A DNA stretch of 64,000 nt from Zygaena filipendulae (GCA_907165275.2 OU015664.1:2628001-2692000); one strand, 5' to 3'; positions 48,549 to 59,415 are shown, numbered from the stretch's first letter. Notes: generated by a model not told the origin, from the letters alone. Numbers and translations: made by a program.

Positions 48549-48937
48549 GAAAAACATAAAACTAAAAAGCTAAAAATAACAAAATACCGACTTAATCCAT
48601 CAGACAAAAATACATGACGTAATACTATTGTTGGTTTGTGCTACCACTTTTTGATTTAAATTCGGTGCCAAGCCCGCTTACGTCTACCCACTTGGGTTGT
48701 TCAGCTCACAACGAACTCGTGGCGGGACTGGACTTAGCCCATGTACCTACGCCATATTTGGCTTGTCACCGACTTCAAATAATAATAGTAGTCAAGTGGT
48801 AGAATAAACCAATAATAACTACTGGTACTGGTATAATAACTACTGGTAATAACTACCAAAAATAAACTTACGTGTATTTTTGTCTGTTGGATAAAATCGA
48901 TATTTTGTTATTTTTAGCTTTTTAGTTTTGTGTTGTT
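48549..48937. repeat. Inverted repeat with arms of about 65 bp
   Basis: AACATAAAACTAAAAAGCTA and on to ACAGACAAAAATACATGACGT (48549-48617) is matched in reverse by ACGTGTATTTTTGTCTGTTG ... TAGCTTTTTAGTTTTGTGTT (48871-48937). The 250-bp spacer contains GGTGCCAAGCCCGC and other moderately GC-rich DNA. Probably the ends of a small element nested in the hAT copy. Confidence 0.7.
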
Positions 48938-48954
48938 GGAAGTCGGTTTTAATT

Positions 48955-50867
48955 TTTTTGTTAAAATTTTGTTTATTTCTTGCTTTCAAGTGAGTCCGTT
49001 TGTAAATTTATCTAAGTTACAATAGCCTAATGTCAATTGCTCATCGCCTTTTACAAAATACTGCTTTTACCGACGGGACGACAGGGACGTTGATTGTTGA
49101 GGAGTTCTCCTGGTACGTCATCATCAGTTCCACTTTACCATATACATTGTGACGAGCATAAATTATTTAGGAACTATATTAAAGTTAACGAATCGGAACT
49201 CGTGAAATACCTTTTATTGAGTAGTTCCGATGACCATCTGTGGTCTTCATCATCAGTTTCACTTCTTCAAATTTTGCTTTCCAAAAGCAAATAAACGATT
49301 TACTATAAAAAATACAAAAATCGCTATAGGTGTGTCTGTAATTTTTGAAGAGTTCTCTTGATTTCTCCATGATTCCATCATCAGGTTCTCGATTTGGTGA
49401 CAATGGGATCAACTTGGGAGTATACCCTTTCAAACAACAAAATCAATTTTCTAAATCGGTCCAATCGAAACCCGTGAAATACGTATTATTGTTGAGTAGT
49501 TCCGATGAACACTTGTGGTCTTCATGATCAGTTCCACTTCTTCAAATTTTGCTTTCCGAAAGCAAATGAACGATTTACTATAAAATATACCCAAATCGCT
49601 ATAGGTGTGCCTATTGTTTTTGAAGAGTTCCCACGATTTCCCCAAGATCTTTTGAGGATAATAAAGATTCTTAAACCATAAGATCCCATCATCAGATCCC
49701 ACTTGGTGGCAATAGGACCTAATTGGGAGTATACGCTTTCAAACAAAAAATTAATTTTCGAAATCGTTCCAACCCTAGCTTCGAGTAATATTAATTTTTT
49801 TGTTAAAATTTTGTTTATTTCTCGCTTTTAAGTGACTTAATTTGTAATTTATCTAAGTTGCAATAGCCTTATGTCAACTGCTCATCACCTTTTACAAAAT
49901 ATTGCTTTTCCCGACGCAGGGACGTTAATTGTTGAGGAGTTCTCCTGGTACATCATCATCAGTTCCACTTCACCATATACATTGTGACGAGCATAAATTG
50001 TTTAGAAATTATATTAAAGTTAACGAATCGGAATCTGTGAAATACCTATTATTTAGTAGTTCTGATGACCATCTGTGGTCTTCATCATCAGTTCCACTTC
50101 TTTAAATTTTACTTTCCGAAAGCAAATAAACAATTTACTATAAAAAATCCAAAAATCGCTAGAGGTGTACCTATAATTTTTGAAGAGTTCCCTCGATTAC
50201 TCCAAGATCCCATCATCAGATCTCGACTTGGTGACAAAGGAATCAATTTGGGAGTATCCCCTATCAAACAAAAAACCAATTTTAGAAATCGCTGCAATCG
50301 GAACCCGTGAAATACGTATTATTGTTGAGTAGTTCCGATGACCATCTGTGGTCTTCATCATCAGTTCCACTTCTTTAAATTTTACTTTCCGAAAGCAAAT
50401 AAACAATTTACTATAAAAAATCCAAAAATCGCTAGAGGTGTACCTATAATTTTTGAAGAGTTCCCTCGATTACTCCAAGATCCCATCATCAGATCTCGAC
50501 TTGGTGACAAAGGAATCAATTTGGGAGTATCCCCTATCAAACAAAAAACCAATTTTAGAAATCGCTGCAATCGGAACCCGTGAAATACGTATTATTGTTG
50601 AGTAGTTCCGATGACCATCTGTGGTCTTCATCATCAGTTCCACTTCTTCAAATTTTGCTTTCCAGAAGCAAATGAACGATTTATTATAAAAATACCCAAA
50701 TCGCTATAGGTGTGCCTATAATTTTTGAAGAGTTCCCTCGATTTCTCCAAGATACCATCATCAGATCTGGACTTGGTGGCAATGGAACCTAATTGGGAGT
50801 ATACCCTTTCAAACGAAAAAAGAATTTTTCAAATAAGTCCAACCGTCTTCGAGTAATCGGTGAACAT

Positions 50868-50870
<3 letters not shown>
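48955..50870. repeat. Higher-order tandem array: 273-275 bp units within an 835-bp unit
   Basis: The marker TGGTCTTCATCATCAGTT (one copy CATGATC) starts at 49241, 49516, 50076, 50349 and 50622, i.e. spacings 275, 560, 273 and 273. A leader starting TTTTGTTAAAATTTTGTTTA occurs at 48957 and 49798 and gives the larger repeat of about 835 bp. The two units covering 50065-50337 and 50338-50610 appear identical. 273 is a multiple of three, so one frame stays open through each unit, but the peptide is simple and shows no family match. It lies within the younger hAT-like element. Confidence 0.88.

Positions 50871-50871
<1 letters not shown>

Positions 50872-50898
<27 letters not shown>
50872..50898. 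repeat. Poly(A) tract
   Basis: 27 consecutive A residues at the downstream edge of the tandem array. Confidence 0.95.
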
Positions 50899-51010
50899 CA
50901 TACATACAATCGAACATAGAACCTCCTCCTTTTTGGAAGTCGGTTAAAAAAAAAAAACATACAGCCGAATGCGTAACCTCCTCCTTTTTGGAAGTCGGTT
51001 AAAAAATCGC
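50899..51010. repeat. Duplicated array terminus CCTCCTCCTTTTTGGAAGTC
   Basis: Two copies of a segment of about 60 bp, each with 'AACATACA', a variable stretch and CCTCCTCCTTTTTGGAAGTC followed by GGTTAAAAA. This is the tail of the array. GGAAGTCGGTT also occurs at the array's other side (48940). Confidence 0.75.
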
Positions 51011-51179
51011 GAAACATACACACAGATAATATAATACATACATAAGCTCAATTCAGATGCTCTCAATATGAAGCACTTAAATTTTATTAATGGACTTTTT
51101 TGTCTATCCTGTTAATTCAAAAAATTTCATGGTGCAACCAAATTGCCTCCCCCTCAACCAAATCCTGGATCCGCCCCTG

Positions 51180-51960
51180 GATCCAGGGGGGGTGCACTGG
51201 GTGCAATAGGCTAGTTTCCTGGGTAAAAAATCGAAATTTTATTTAGTCCGTCAGTTAGATAATAAAAAAATAAAAGACACGTATTTTTTACTTTTTTAAA
51301 ATACTGGAAATATGCATAGATAAAGCGCATTAAAGTTTAGGGTGGGGGACTCCTGATGTCACAGCTCGCTATAACGTGCGAACAAACTGTAGCGAGGCGT
51401 GACGTCATGTGAAATTTCGACTTGATATATGTCCGTTATTTTTTGGTTACATAAAAAATAAAAAAAATACGTGTCCAATATTTTTTAACTACAAAACGGA
51501 CTAAAAAAAAATTTAGGAAACTAGCCTATTGCCCCCCCCTGAAGACCTAAATAGGTACCTACTTTAATTGAACTTTAGAAAAATCTTCGCAGGCTTGTGT
51601 CCGTGCTTGTGTCTTTTCACCAAAATTTCATCGTAATTCAAATAAATGAATAGGGGAATGAATAGAAATTAACGAATGAACGAACGAATATTCATTTTTT
51701 AAACTTTAAAAGATTAGTTCGTAAGCGAACCTTTATGGAAGTTCGCATTATTGTAAAACAAACAAAATATCTGTCAAATCTTTAGTGATTACCTTCTCTC
51801 TGGTTGGAACCAATTTTCTGATTTGAAACTACGTGCCGTATGGTTTTATCTCCTTTATATCTGCGAAAATCCGGTACATTTCTCATTTAAAAGGAGGAGT
51901 TTCTGTGTTCGGCTGTATGTGTGTTTTTACAAATTATTATCCCCATAGTTGTCAGGTTCG
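51180..51960. mobile_element. Continuation of the older hAT-like copy, split again by a MITE
   Basis: After the duplicated GATCCAGG the sequence parallels the left 400 bp of the younger copy: GACCTAAATAGGTACCTACT at 51535 and 46991, ATTCATTTTT, and CTACGTGCCGTATGGT at 51828 and 47241. A MITE at 51207-51528 interrupts it. The right terminal repeat was not found downstream, so it is truncated or diverged. The limit is approximate. Confidence 0.7.
51207..51528. mobile_element. MITE of the TTTAGTCCGTC family, inside the older hAT copy
   Basis: Inverted ends TAGGCTAGTTTCCT and AGGAAACTAGCCTA. The inner arms carry TTTAGTCCGTC and the ACACGTATTTTT/AAAAATACGTGT pair shared with the copies at 21047-21378 and 36324-36653. 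It interrupts GGGTGCAA / TTGCCCCC of the hAT element, with TA at both edges, consistent with a Tc1/mariner-type target site. The younger hAT copy shows the uninterrupted sequence. Confidence 0.78.
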
Positions 51961-52510
51961 TAAATAAAGTATGCCTTGGGTTAGCTCAATGAAAGGATTG
52001 AAGTGATTTTAAACTATTTATTCGGATAAAAGATAAATTAATTTTGGAATATCTACCACGTAGTGAATAGTGATTACCTTCTCTCTGTATGTTCCTATGT
52101 AAGTAAGGAGTCTGAGTTCTGTCAAAATGTAAACATCAATTTTTGAATACAAAAAAGGAACAGATTTAAAAAAATAAAAAGGTATTAAGGCCTCTTCACA
52201 TTCGCGCCCGAAGCCACGAAACAGCCAGGAAATACCCGCACCATGAGCCCACACTGATTTGTAGACGACCTTACAATGATTCACCTGTGTGCTTCCGGTA
52301 CACACTCATTTGAGCCTCGGGCTCCCTGTTCAATGTCCTTGACCACCAAATGTACATTGTACTGCAAGATTGAAATTATTATAGATTATGGAGTTTCCTA
52401 GTAACTAGTCAGTCGCTTCACCATTCTCTGAATCTATTGTATTAGAATGTCGACTACACTATAATATTAGTGACGACTCACCGAGTGCCTTTGTAACTTA
52501 CTTCGGGCCG

Positions 52511-52730
52511 GACGACCTCACCTTACGCTACCTTTTCCGGCATTGCCTCTTATCCGCGCGATCCCGATCGTCCTGCCCTTTATTCGTCAATCCAGTGCTT
52601 TCCTTTTACACTCCGAGCTGGACGACCTCACCTTACGCTGCTTGTTTAGATATTGTCTATTCCACGCGCGGTCGCGGTCATCCCGCGCTTGTATGTCCCT
52701 CTACCCACACTTTTTGTTCAAACATAAGCA
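52511..52730. repeat. 110-bp imperfect tandem duplication, locally GC-rich
   Basis: GACGACCTCACCTTACGCT recurs at 52511 and 52621. Each is followed by a similar layout (CGCGCGATCCCGATCGTCC / CGCGCGGTCGCGGTCATCC). GC and CpG content exceed the surroundings. The identity is unknown; possibly transposon-derived. Confidence 0.6.
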
Positions 52731-52739
52731 AAGTGTTGC

Positions 52740-54130
52740 CACACCACAAAATATAGATTGACAGTACAATTATTAGTGTTGATACAAACCTGAGATACAA
52801 ACCAATTGTTACATGGCAAATCGCGCTGTGCGCGACACTCCCAAAGCAGAAAGAGGTTTAATGCAAAAGTGTGAGCAGGTGACTTGTCCACTCCAGGATT
52901 TTCTCTCTGGTTCGAATTGCAGTCAGAGGCGTATCTACCCATGATGTAGGGTGCGCATTTCTCATAGGCGCAGCGATCCTAGGGGGCGCCGAGCGCCGCT
53001 CGCTACGGAGACACACTCGGCGCGCGCGTTCTCCGGCCGCCACACTTTCAATGACCAACGTAAAAAGAGCCTCGCCTTGCACACATCCTGCACAGCATCC
53101 GGAGCTCTGCTTATACTACCACTCATCACTATAGTTATTACAATCGCACATATATACCATACATACAATAAATATAGAACACTTCTTACGATCACTCAAG
53201 TCGAGCAGAGTGACTAGCTACCAAGAAGCGCTCGCCTGGCATGATACTAGTATTTAATGTTACCCACAACCCTACTAACGACTGCGAGGGACTTTAATTT
53301 ATTACATGGCTATGTGGGTACGAACTAAATAACAGTGTTGCTATAACATAATGCTAGAATTCCCAATCGTATCATATGACATCTCGCGCTTTGCGCGACA
53401 CTTTGACACTTCTTAAACAATACATAGCTGTCAGAGTGAAAATTAACCTGTTTTGGAGATGGTTGTTTGGTTATTGCACTCTGAGCCACGGACCGGGTGA
53501 AACTACGCTCTGACAGCATTTCACCAAGCCACAGAACGGGTACAGAGCGCGCTCAAGCGCGTTCAAGTGCACTCGTGCGAATCCATGGAACGCACCTTTG
53601 TTAGTTTAAAAACCCTTCTGTCTGTTAATTTTTGTTCTGTGGTTGCAATACGGTAGTATCTCTAAGTAGTTTGTGGTTGCAAGCGATCAGCTGTTTTTTG
53701 ACTGATTGTGTAGGTGTACTTAATTGTTAATTGTAACGTAACGTATTGGTAGTGATATGGTAGTGATAGATTAGTGATTACCTATAAATTATCTTTGATG
53801 TGTAAAGAGTTCTGCGAGACAGACAGCAGACGGTAATACTGAATTTTATTGTCACTGCGTGCTACGTGCTTTGTGCAGTTTGTGCCACTTTGTGCTGCGT
53901 GCACATAAACAGAGAGAAGGTAATCACTACGTGCACATAAATAATTAATTTACAAAGAGTAAGTACTAACCACTACCTTTTATGAAATGTGCTGCGAACA
54001 CAAGAAAAAAAAAACTACACACCACACATGCACTACACTAAAGTGCCCGCCAGCCGCTGCCTAGTGTCCCTGTCCACTGTCCAGTGCTCACCACAAATTA
54101 AGTAGAATCATGGGTCCTCCTCTCCTTTGT
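52740..54130. other. Intergenic, partly CpG-rich, no gene supported
   Basis: Two places share TCGCGCT(G/T)TGCGCGACACT (52822 and 53383). CGCCGAGCGCCGCTCGC at about 52987 is GC-rich. CAGAGGCGTATCTACCC (52924) resembles a hAT end, but no partner was found. Confidence 0.5.
53910..53932 (+). repeat. Orphan 20-mer, copy 5 (GAAGGTAATCACTACG)
   Basis: Same 23 bases as 46722-46744, bounded here by GCACATAAA on both sides (53901 and 53933), so the copy sits between two short direct repeats. Confidence 0.7.
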
Positions 54131-54132
54131 GT

Positions 54133-54170
54133 ACAGTCAATTGACTATTTGCACAGTCAATTGACTATTT
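54133..54170. repeat. Duplicated palindrome AGTCAATTGACT
   Basis: ACAGTCAATTGACTATTT occurs at 54133-54150 and 54153-54170. Each contains the perfect 12-bp palindrome AGTCAATTGACT. Confidence 0.8.
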
Positions 54171-55814
54171 TCAAATGACCTTGTTTGTCCCTCGAGGTTC
54201 GAAGTTCAATTAACTTGAGAACTATACAAGCCCCAGCTGGCCAACTGTGTTATTTCAATTTAATTACAGTATAGGAATCGGACATATTATTTCTGTATTA
54301 TTTACATAAGGTGCAGGAAGCGATCATTTTATTCAACCAGTGAGTGAGTACCTACCGTTATTGTGTGGGTATGTAGAACTCCTAATGTACCTATTTAGTC
54401 TTCAATAATCTGAAATATCGAAGTTTTTATTTACCTGAATAAATATCTGGTCTTTACTCAGACTTTTAACAAAAAAATAATATAGGTACCTTAAATCATT
54501 ACCAATAGAATGCATAGCTTGAAGAAAATCATTTAAATCCAAAATGACCCAAACAGTGGGCTTGGCACGACTTTAAACTGATCAGTGGGTCGATTTAATA
54601 CATACTTTATAAAAAAAAGTTTAACCTAACTACCTTTACCTTTACCTTTACGTTTTAGAAAGTCAGTTAAAAATTACATTAAAGTGAAAGGTATACTACC
54701 TATAGTTTGATGTAATGCTTACCTATACTTGTCTTATTTTAATATAAATTTTAACCGATTTTAAATAAGGAGGTTATCAATTTAACACATTTAGTGTGGT
54801 GATATGTTGTAATGATGTCGTGGCAATAGAAAGTAGTGTGAGGATGATGCAAGAGAGTGAGAGATAGAGAAAAATTGAAAGGGAAAGAAAGGCTGAGTGA
54901 GGAATACATGTGTAGATAAATATAAAAATCAGGTAGGTATATCCTCTTTAAGTGAAATGTGGGAAATCGAGGAAATAAGTTTTTGGTTACAGACTTATTT
55001 ATTTATGATATTTCTTACTATATGGTTAGTCGTGTAGGAGTTATTATAAGTAACAATTCACAACAATAACAAATTATTAACAGACAAAGCTAGAAAATAG
55101 GTTTTAAGTTTTGACTTACTTATGTTTGATATATTGAAATGAACTACTAGTGGACTGGACAGATATTTCAAAATAGATATTGGACTTACCTGGTTTGGCG
55201 CCTGACAACTCATAGAAATAGTAGCCATCTTTGACAGTATACTTAATTCTGATTGGTCGGCGTGGACATGCCCGAGTTTTATAAACAATCGTCAAAGGAC
55301 ATACCGGGAAATTAAAAAAATATATCGACTTTGACAGTCATTTTCATTGAGTCTTGGGGACTTACCTTGAATTCAAATAACTCACCATACGCATTTTTAA
55401 AAAACAAATTTAACAACATTCATAGTTCAGTTTTGACGGGGGGTGAGACTTACTGGATTTTGATATTTACATACACACTGCAGCTGCTTGTTCTAAACTT
55501 TATAGAGTTTTGTTCTCTCTGTTCTAAAATAATGTATTATTTGAAAAGGTGTTTTTATAAACATGATATTAATCCTTATCCAAATAAATACGTTCTTCAT
55601 CACAAGTATTTAATTTTAAAACGAAATTGCCCTTTACATTATTCGATTTCAATTAATATCTTAGGAGATAACTTAGTTTTAAAATAACATCGCAGCAAAA
55701 TAATAATCAAGTACTGCACGCGAATCTCAAGGCCAGCGGGCAGTCATGAGGGGGAAGGGTGGTGGCTCCAGTTAGCTCTGCGAGGTGCTCAACGATGTTA
55801 TATGGAGTAAATTA
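54171..55814. other. Intergenic, no gene seen
   Basis: AT-rich with (TTTACC)3 near 54637. A 118-codon plus frame at 55331 is AT-biased and without family features. Confidence 0.5.
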
Positions 55815-55879
55815 GGCTGCTTTCGAGATCCTGCTGGAATTCCGAAAATCACGCGGGTGAAACCACGGGGCACAGCTAG
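55815..55879 (+). mobile_element. Helitron 3' end fragment
   Basis: CTGGAATTCCGAAAATCACG CGGGTGAAACCACGGGGCAC AGCTAG followed by T. Confidence 0.6.
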
Positions 55880-56659
55880 TTTTGCATAAAGATATTTTAA
55901 TATTTCTATAACACTTTCTTATTCTCTTTCTATTTCGGCAAACTAATAGGTTCTTATTCTTAGTTGCCTTCATTCTCATTTTAATGTCTGCTTCTAGATA
56001 ATATCTGCCTATGTCTTTATGTTGACTTGAGTTGTTGGAGAAAGTTATGATGTGATTTTGTTATGAGATTAAGAAGCTACAGACTTAACCCTATGTTGCC
56101 ATTGCACCTAACTGATAACACAGCGGTCACAGTGACCCTGTTTTACTTTACTATGACTATTGACTGTCTACGACGATGGCGGTCGTTGGCGCGGTCACAG
56201 TATTTTAGTATTGTATCGGCCCCCGCGGTGACCACACGTGCGTGCGTAATTCAGTTATCGCTATCTTGTGATCGAAATTAAAAATCTTATTAAGGTAGGT
56301 ACATACTGTCATTTTCAATTATTATTTTTTACATGTTTCTATCAATTGAAAAAATATTTATTTCGAATTTTTCTTCATGTTTTAAGATAGGTATGCAATG
56401 TTACTGACTTAAGGTTATCATCAATTGACATGATTGTAAAAGAGTTCATGGCAGTTATCATTTATTGCAGATGTCATAATATTTTAAGTTTGTTAAAATT
56501 TAGACCGAAGTACCTACCTAGTCACTAAAAAAAATAAACACCTCAAAGAATAAAAATAAAGTAGATAACTAATGCCATAAAAACAAAGTTATTATAAATT
56601 ATTGTCAAATCTCTAGATCGTTGATAAACCGCGTATTTTAAAACGATACAAATTAATAA

Positions 56660-56861
56660 CAGTGCTGCGGAGCTAGGATGCGCAACATGATATGTTTATC
56701 GAACGAAAGATAAAATTGTCAACACGACAAATATTTGTGGTCGTCCAAGCAAAAAAGCAAACATTTTTTACCACTGGTAGACAAAACGATATATTATGTC
56801 GACGAGAATCGATAAAATGGCTCGATAAAATTTTATCATGTTGCGCATCCTAGCTCCACTG
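56660..56861. mobile_element. MITE with GAGCTAGGATGCGCAACATG terminal repeats
   Basis: Near-perfect inverted repeats CGGAGCTAGGATGCGCAACA and TGTTGCGCATCCTAGCTCC. The outermost bases CAGTG/CACTG suggest the hAT superfamily, but the flanking 8 bp do not match. The interior has paired TTTATCG/CGATAAA motifs. Confidence 0.75.
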
Positions 56862-56960
56862 GTCAAAGTCTAGTTTAGTGATTATTTATGAATTTTCATG
56901 CGTCCACGATACTAGGTAGGTACAATTTAATAAGTAGGTAAGCACCTGAAAACGTAAAGA

Positions 56961-57227
56961 CATTGGCGTATCTAGGGTTATTTTTCAGGGGGGCCTGGCC
57001 CCTTACATGCTATGGCCGATGCGAAATTCTGTAGTAATAACAACAAGCTTCGTTGAAAAATAAATAATAATACTTGGTCGCGGGAGCAAACTTTTAAATA
57101 TTAAACCTATTTTGAAGAGTCGTCGAAGTTAGTTATCAGTGTTATAGAATTTCGAATCGGTAGCCTAACATCCTGTGGCGGGCACTAGACCATCCTGGGG
57201 TGGGCCTCCCCCTATATACGCCCTATG
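56961..57227. mobile_element. Non-autonomous hAT-type element with 8-bp target duplication
   Basis: Ends CATTGGCGTATCTAGGG and (inverted) CATAGGGCGTATATAGGG. Perfect duplications CGTAAAGA at 56953-56960 and 57228-57235. 267 bp, no coding capacity. Confidence 0.85.
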
Positions 57228-57635
57228 CGTAAAGATACTTTAATTTACTAACATTAAGTGTCAGTTATCTACTGTTTTGATATTTGACTACTGTAGTGTA
57301 GATCATAATAATATAATAATATTGATAGTTTGTATAATATTGTTATTCAACTAGATTGTACCTATTCTTTTACACAGCATCAGCAGCCATTATTTCGACT
57401 TGGTAACGTTATATTTTCAATTTCCATGCCCATGGTAGGTATTAGCAATACCAAGTTTGCGTGTGTAGGTTTTGGACTTACATCATTCAACAAACAGCAT
57501 TTAAAACAAATTTCAATGAAACCAGGGTGAGTTATTTTGCCTAGAAAAACAGGCAGAAAAGGACAAACAACATAGGTACCTACCTAGTTGAAAAAAAATA
57601 ATACATATAAGGTCGAGTTTGGATTGAAACCTGTT

Positions 57636-57869
57636 AGGGCAATTATGTAGGTAACTTTTGTTTCTATCATTTTTCGATTTCAATGGGAAACAGCGGTTTT
57701 GTGATTAGTTGATTATGTTTAGACAGCTTCAACTTTTGAAATATGTTTATTGTGGTTGATCGCTAGATATTGTAGGTGTCAAAACGTGCATATTGTAATC
57801 GCAAAACTGCCATGTTTTTGATTGCAAGCGAAAAACGATAGAAACAAAAGTTACATGATAGCCCCTGAG
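57636..57869. mobile_element. MITE of the ATGTAACTTTTGTT family
   Basis: AGGGCAATTATGTAGGTAAC at left; GAAACAAAAGTTACATGATA plus GCCCCT at right. Core matches 16513-16739 in the same orientation. Confidence 0.8.
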
Positions 57870-58246
57870 CTATTTTAAGTTCAAAGTCTGCCACGCAAGA
57901 GTTACTTATAGTTAGTGACGACGTAGCTAGGTACATACGACGGCTAGGCAGTTTTAGTTTTAAAAAGTGCCATTTGCGCTGTGTTATTATGATGCACCTA
58001 CAAATTAATCACAAATATTATTAACACCAGAGTAAACGCGCCCGTGTTTTTTTTTTACAAAAATGTACCTACATTGTACGGTCGGCATCAGAAATATGTA
58101 ATTTTAGACAGTCACTGAATCTTATTCCAAAAGCAATAAAGTTTAAGGACCGACACTTATGTTCACATCTTTTTAATGCTGTCTGTATTTGCCTGGCCAA
58201 CGATGCCAGACCAATTTAGAATAAGAATGAAATTATTTCTACCGAA

Positions 58247-58425
58247 TCTTAATATAATAAATGCGAATATGAGTTTGTTCGTTTTTTACGCTTTCACGCC
58301 TTAACTACTCAACCGATCATAATGAAATTTTACATACAAGTTGCCAGGTAAAAGTAAAGGATACTTTTTATCCCTGAATTCCCGAGGGCACCGGATTAAC
58401 GAGGTCCGCGAGGAACAGTTCGTAC
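58247..58425 (+). mobile_element. Degenerate short-body Helitron
   Basis: TAATATAATAAATGCGAATA, ACGCTTTCACGCCTTAACTA, AATTCCCGAGGGCACC. The terminal hairpin and CTAG have decayed. Confidence 0.6.
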
Positions 58426-59298
58426 ACAAATAGGTACATAACAATCTTTTTCTCGATTAACAGTAAAAAATAATGAATGAGGCGTTTCAGTTATCGTAAG
58501 TTATATATATTTTCTCGTATTCAATTATTCACGAGTAAATAAACGACAATATCTCAAAACGTACGTTTTGAAAATGTTATTTCTCGAGAGTCGAGACACG
58601 TCCAAAAACTAGAAAAACTTGTATAAAGTTCTTTAATCTTTTTATTGCTTTAGAATAAAATTATTGTTTAAATTAATGCGAGTTCAATACTCGCGCTCTC
58701 TGCACTGCTTTTGTAGCTAAATGTTACAAGGTCGATGAATTTCGATTTTTTTGTAACCAAAACAAACTTGGCAAATTAATTTTTTGCTAGCAAAGTTCTG
58801 AAAAAATGTCTGGCACAGTGGAGAAAAAATAAAATATTATTGATCTATATCACGTATACCTACTAGGTAAGTAGGTACCTATATGTAAAAAAAGAGTAAA
58901 AACGAGATGGGTTCACATAGCGATAAAACGCTATGTCGTAACGGAAAAGGTCTATGTACTATCCATAAACTATGCGTTTTGGTGGTAAAGGCTTACGGTA
59001 CCGAAGTTTAACAGCGCAATACCTATTTATTAACAATATTAAGTAGGTAATTTATATTTTGAAAATGATTACTTAAATAAACTGTATTGGTAGGTACTTC
59101 CTAAAGAGAATGACAGGTATCTTTTTTGTCTCATAGAGGCATTAATGCCCATTAAGATTAAAGTTATCGTCATTATATAGGATAAGGCTATCTATAAGTG
59201 ATACTGATATATAATGACACACTTGAGTTTTGTAGATAATAGATATGTATCTAACTATCTATCAATTATCATCTTTTTTCTTCGGTTTTCCGTACAGA

Positions 59299-59415
59299 TA
59301 TTATGTAACTTTTGTTTCTATCATTTTTCGGTTGCAATCAAAAATATGTACGTTTTGACACCTAGAATACCTAGTAATCAACCCAAATAAACATACTTCC
59401 AAAGTTGAAGTTAAG
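59299..59415. mobile_element. Truncated ATGTAACTTTTGTT MITE
   Basis: TATTATGTAACTTTTGTTTC and TATCATTTTTCG, then GTACGTTTTGACACC, AATCAACCCAAATAAACATA and CAAAGTTGAAG. This is the right half of the family read in reverse orientation. Confidence 0.65.

Larger units (their letters stand above)
46942..51179. mobile_element. 4.2-kb hAT-like element (younger copy), inserted into its own family
   Basis: Ends are CAGGGGCGGATCCAGG at 46942-46957 and its inverse CCTGGATCCGCCCCTG at 51164-51179. Direct 8-bp duplications GATCCAGG (46934-46941 and 51180-51187) flank it. The target was an older copy of the same element, whose first 16 bp stand at 46926-46941 and whose continuation starts at 51180. No transposase reading frame is visible. 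The interior holds A+T-rich DNA, a trinucleotide run, an inverted repeat (48549-48937) and a large tandem array (48955-50870). It is therefore a large non-autonomous element or a degraded autonomous one. Confidence 0.8.

Noticed and set aside
50065..50583. Two identical 81-codon frames
   Set aside because: They are the same window of the 273-bp tandem unit. Repetition, not coding constraint, explains the identity.
46942..51960. Direct repeats of about 400 bp flanking 4.2 kb, suggestive of an LTR retrotransposon
   Set aside because: The repeats start with inverted hAT-like ends, the left ends are offset by exactly an 8-bp duplication, and no gag/pol, primer-binding site or polypurine tract is seen. 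Self-nesting explains it better.
52858..53217. Overlapping GC-rich frames on both strands (Arg/Ala/Ser-rich)
   Set aside because: Frames are open on several strands at once because of GC content; no domain, splice support or start context.
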